A stretch of 32,582 nt of DNA from a virus. The stretch spans positions 1 through 32,582 of IMG/VR virus record IMGVR_UViG_3300048672_001166, one strand, 5' to 3'. Below the pieces are notes generated by a model. It saw nothing but the letters and a program-made list of their open reading frames with translations. It did not search any database and was not told where the DNA came from. The first letter of the stretch is position 1, and the number at the start of each line of letters is the position of its first letter. Shown here piece after piece: positions 30,978 to 32,582 of the stretch. The position numbers and the translations under genes were made by a program.

Positions 30978-31287
30978 CTAGAGTCCATTAACGCCATAAC
31001 ACCGGAAAAGCAGCTTATCACAGTTCCTAGCATCCTGGCGTGATTCATGAAGAATCACCATTAGCGCCGGTTCTTCACCTTTGCTATGCCAAAGTGGCGT
31101 CCAGTTATAAGGGCTGAAAATGTGAGAAATGCACTGCTGCTTATTAGGTTGATTGCGCCAGCTAATTAGACGGTTACTGCTTATCGCAACCATTTTCAAA
31201 TCGAATGTACTGGTTATCATAATTTTGTTGGATGCCACCAAACCATCGGAACTCGGTAAGTTCGATTGAGAAATATTGCTGTTTCAT
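30978..31287 (-). CDS. Hypothetical protein, reading frame interrupted by a +1 shift
   Basis: An ATG at 31287 opens 37 codons (MKQQYFSIELTEFRWFGG...CDKQ) to TAA 31176-31174. The +1 frame continues (NRLISWRNQPNKQQC...) for 65 residues to the TAG at 30978. Together they make about 102 residues, aromatic and basic, with four Cys/His-containing stretches. The +1 frame is also open upstream to an ATG at 31241, so a separate 87-residue gene inside the first is the alternative. Not recognised. Confidence 0.5.
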
Positions 31288-31302
31288 AATCCATTTCAGT
31301 AA

Positions 31303-31443
31303 TTACACCTTCCTGAAAAGTCTTAGACATACGGCCGCTTTTTTGGCGCGTTTTTCATAGGCTGGTAATACCCGCATTCCATAACCCTTTGCGCAAACAC
31401 CAAAACGGTGAATTTCTTTTGCCATCGTGTCATTCACATCCAT
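31303..31443 (-). CDS. Small basic hypothetical protein
   Basis: 46 residues from the ATG at 31443, overlapping the upstream stop by 10 nt. Very basic in the second half (YEKRAKKAAVCLRLFRKV). A longer start at 31491 lies inside the upstream gene and is rejected. Function unknown; it could be a nucleic-acid or host-protein binder. Short length limits confidence. Confidence 0.5.
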   Translation of the reverse strand: MDVNDTMAKEIHRFGVCAKGYGMRVLPAYEKRAKKAAVCLRLFRKV

Positions 31444-32138
31444 TTGCCATCCTTCACGATTAACCGCGGGATGAACCCGCCTTGATAACATCCCATGATT
31501 GGAATCATGTTATCACCTATTTGGTCAACACCTTCAATACTGCTAATTTTCTTATACCAAGTTTTGACGAAAGATTTTTCAACCTTTGTCAAATTAATGA
31601 GGACATGGATGCCGCCACGTGTTTTTAACACATTGATAGAACTGTTGTTAACAGCCATCTGCACCTGCGTGACAATACCAGCAACTTCAGACTCAGCACA
31701 ATCAAAATCAAAATCGATATAAGTCTTAGTTCCGCACGCTTTCTGAATTTCAGACATCACCTCTTGATGCGGATTGTATCCATCATATTTCTTGGTATTC
31801 AACTCAGCCAATTTGATTAGGCTTCGTTTCGATGCCAACTCCAAATCACGAGGGTTTACTGTAATGTAGGCGGCCAACGCTTCCTGCGGAACAATAATAC
31901 CCTTTTGAGAATAACAGCCGAGAGGTACTTCCAATTGTTTCAGCTTTTCAAACAGTCGCGTTTTATCACTGGTGAATCGAGCTAAACATTGCTTATCAGA
32001 TTTCAAGTTGGTAATCTGCGCACAGTATTTCTTTCGAGCATACAGGCCAACATAATACAATTCTGAAGAAGCAGTATCGGGAAGAAACGATATAAACTCT
32101 TTCAGTAATGATTCATCTGAGACTATTTGATAATTCAT
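31434..32138 (-). CDS. Primase-like (AEP/PrimPol-like) conserved phage protein
   Basis: 234 residues. TYIDFDFDCAES near residue 138 gives a DxD pair on a strand, and LKTRGGIHVLINLTK near residue 170 gives the Gly-Gly-x-His strand; this DxD/GxH order resembles archaeo-eukaryotic primases. Further fixed-looking parts are YYVGLYARKKYC near the N terminus and IPIMGCYQGGFIPRL near the C terminus. Proteins of this layout occur as unknowns in other T4-like phages. A role in priming or repair is inferred. It lies 1 nt after the 5' nuclease stop, so both are in one replication unit. Confidence 0.55.
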   Translation of the reverse strand: MNYQIVSDESLLKEFISFLPDTASSELYYVGLYARKKYCAQITNLKSDKQCLARFTSDKTRLFEKLKQLEVPLGCYSQKGIIVPQEALAAYITVNPRDLELASKRSLIKLAELNTKKYDGYNPHQEVMSEIQKACGTKTYIDFDFDCAESEVAGIVTQVQMAVNNSSINVLKTRGGIHVLINLTKVEKSFVKTWYKKISSIEGVDQIGDNMIPIMGCYQGGFIPRLIVKDGKWM

Positions 32139-32139
32139 T

Positions 32140-32582
32140 TTACACCTTTTGCTTTTCGTTCAAGTGGAAAATTTGCGCGAAAGAACCTAGATTCTCTAAC
32201 ACCTTTTGCAGTTCATGCTTGTGGCAAAACTTTGAAATTTGCATGACATTGTACTTGCCGGTATTTGCTCGGGCAGTTTGAACAGTTTCCGCCATCAATT
32301 GTTTAATGTCGGCCGGCTGACCATCAATCAAATCCATCAGGATTTTATTTTCTTCAAACAGTTCCTTCACTTTCATCGTGCGAGGCTGGCCGGTTTCCGT
32401 GTCGCAAAATTCCCATTCGTGCGCGAGTAGGGCCAATCGTTTGAAATCATCATTGAATGCTGCTTGTAATTTAGTTGCCCGCACTCGCGGATAGGCGGAC
32501 ATGACGTTATCACCCGAATCACCTCTGAAGCACTTTTCAAAAATGAAATAATTGGCATCATCGACACCACACACTTCCGCGA
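32140..32582 (-). CDS. 5'-3' nuclease, T4 RNase H-like (partial, 5' end outside window)
   Basis: Open to the right edge; at least 147 residues of the C-terminal part are visible. CFRGDSGDNVMSAYPRVRATKLQAAF is the metal-binding and helix-hairpin-helix part of FEN-type 5' nucleases (GDxxDNxxxxPxV). T4 RNase H removes RNA primers and flap DNA from lagging strands. The helical C terminus fits. The N-terminal active-site part is not visible, so activity cannot be judged. Confidence 0.75.
   Translation of the reverse strand, partial: AEVCGVDDANYFIFEKCFRGDSGDNVMSAYPRVRATKLQAAFNDDFKRLALLAHEWEFCDTETGQPRTMKVKELFEENKILMDLIDGQPADIKQLMAETVQTARANTGKYNVMQISKFCHKHELQKVLENLGSFAQIFHLNEKQKV

Overview
This window is part of the genome of a tailed, contractile-tail phage of the T4-like supergroup, clearly diverged from T4. 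The evidence is homologues of T4 baseplate proteins (gp26, gp48/54-like, gp53, a gp5-like spike, gp25), the recombination nuclease pair gp46/gp47, the late sigma factor gp55 and a T4 RNase H-type 5' nuclease. Gene density is high, start/stop overlaps of the ATGA type are common, and no rRNA or tRNA was seen. The host cannot be named. A Tim44-like secreted/membrane protein and host-like sigma-70 promoters suggest a Gram-negative (proteobacterial) host; this is inference.

Layout. 1-1607 (minus): partial tail tape-measure-like gene. 1659-2656 (plus): gp26-like hub assembly protein plus a small partner. 2692-7349 (minus): accessory genes, mostly unknown, including a Tim44-like membrane protein and a GNAT-like protein. 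7350-8011: the only long non-coding stretch, with two 28-bp direct repeats whose minus strand contains the core of an SP6-type promoter. 8012-9921 (minus): a very small T7/N4-type single-subunit RNA polymerase homologue and an upstream unknown gene. 10034-10699 (plus): GNAT protein. 10702-14869 (minus): run of small unknown genes containing several tandem paralogue families. 14945-15981 (plus): DUF1353 protein and a second GNAT protein. 16005-17735 (minus): gp46. 17798-22661 (plus): four large paralogues with capsid-targeting-like N termini. 22689-24770 (minus): two small genes, gp47 and gp55. 24844-26811 (plus): nucleotidyltransferase, tube-cap-like protein, gp53. 26808-27363 (minus): toxin/antitoxin-like pair. 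27456-30973 (plus): large hub protein, spike (reading frame interrupted), gp25. 30978-32582 (minus): small unknown genes, a primase-like protein and a partial 5' nuclease.

Regulation. Plus-strand blocks, and the minus-strand tape measure, are preceded by GGTAAATA-type octamers that match the T4 late promoter idea (TATAAATA) and fit the encoded gp55. Four minus-strand genes for nucleic-acid enzymes (polymerase, gp46, gp47, gp55) share the element TGTTACAAT, an extended -10, 24-37 nt before their starts. Two other minus-strand units have TTGnCn-17-CACAAT promoters. The two SP6-like elements could form a further class read by the phage's own polymerase. Rho-independent hairpins separate the convergent blocks.

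Most interesting: (1) a roughly 412-residue T7-family RNA polymerase with an Asn in place of the T7 Tyr639 position, close to SP6-like repeats, in a phage that also has T4-type late transcription; (2) a family of proteins with an N-terminal MKLxxLFE/S tag resembling T4 capsid-targeting sequences, including two acetyltransferase-like proteins; (3) a central spike gene whose beta-helix continues in the +1 frame after an in-frame TAA, plus two other genes with the same kind of +1 interruption; (4) two late promoters facing each other so that both transcripts would start at nearly the same base pair.
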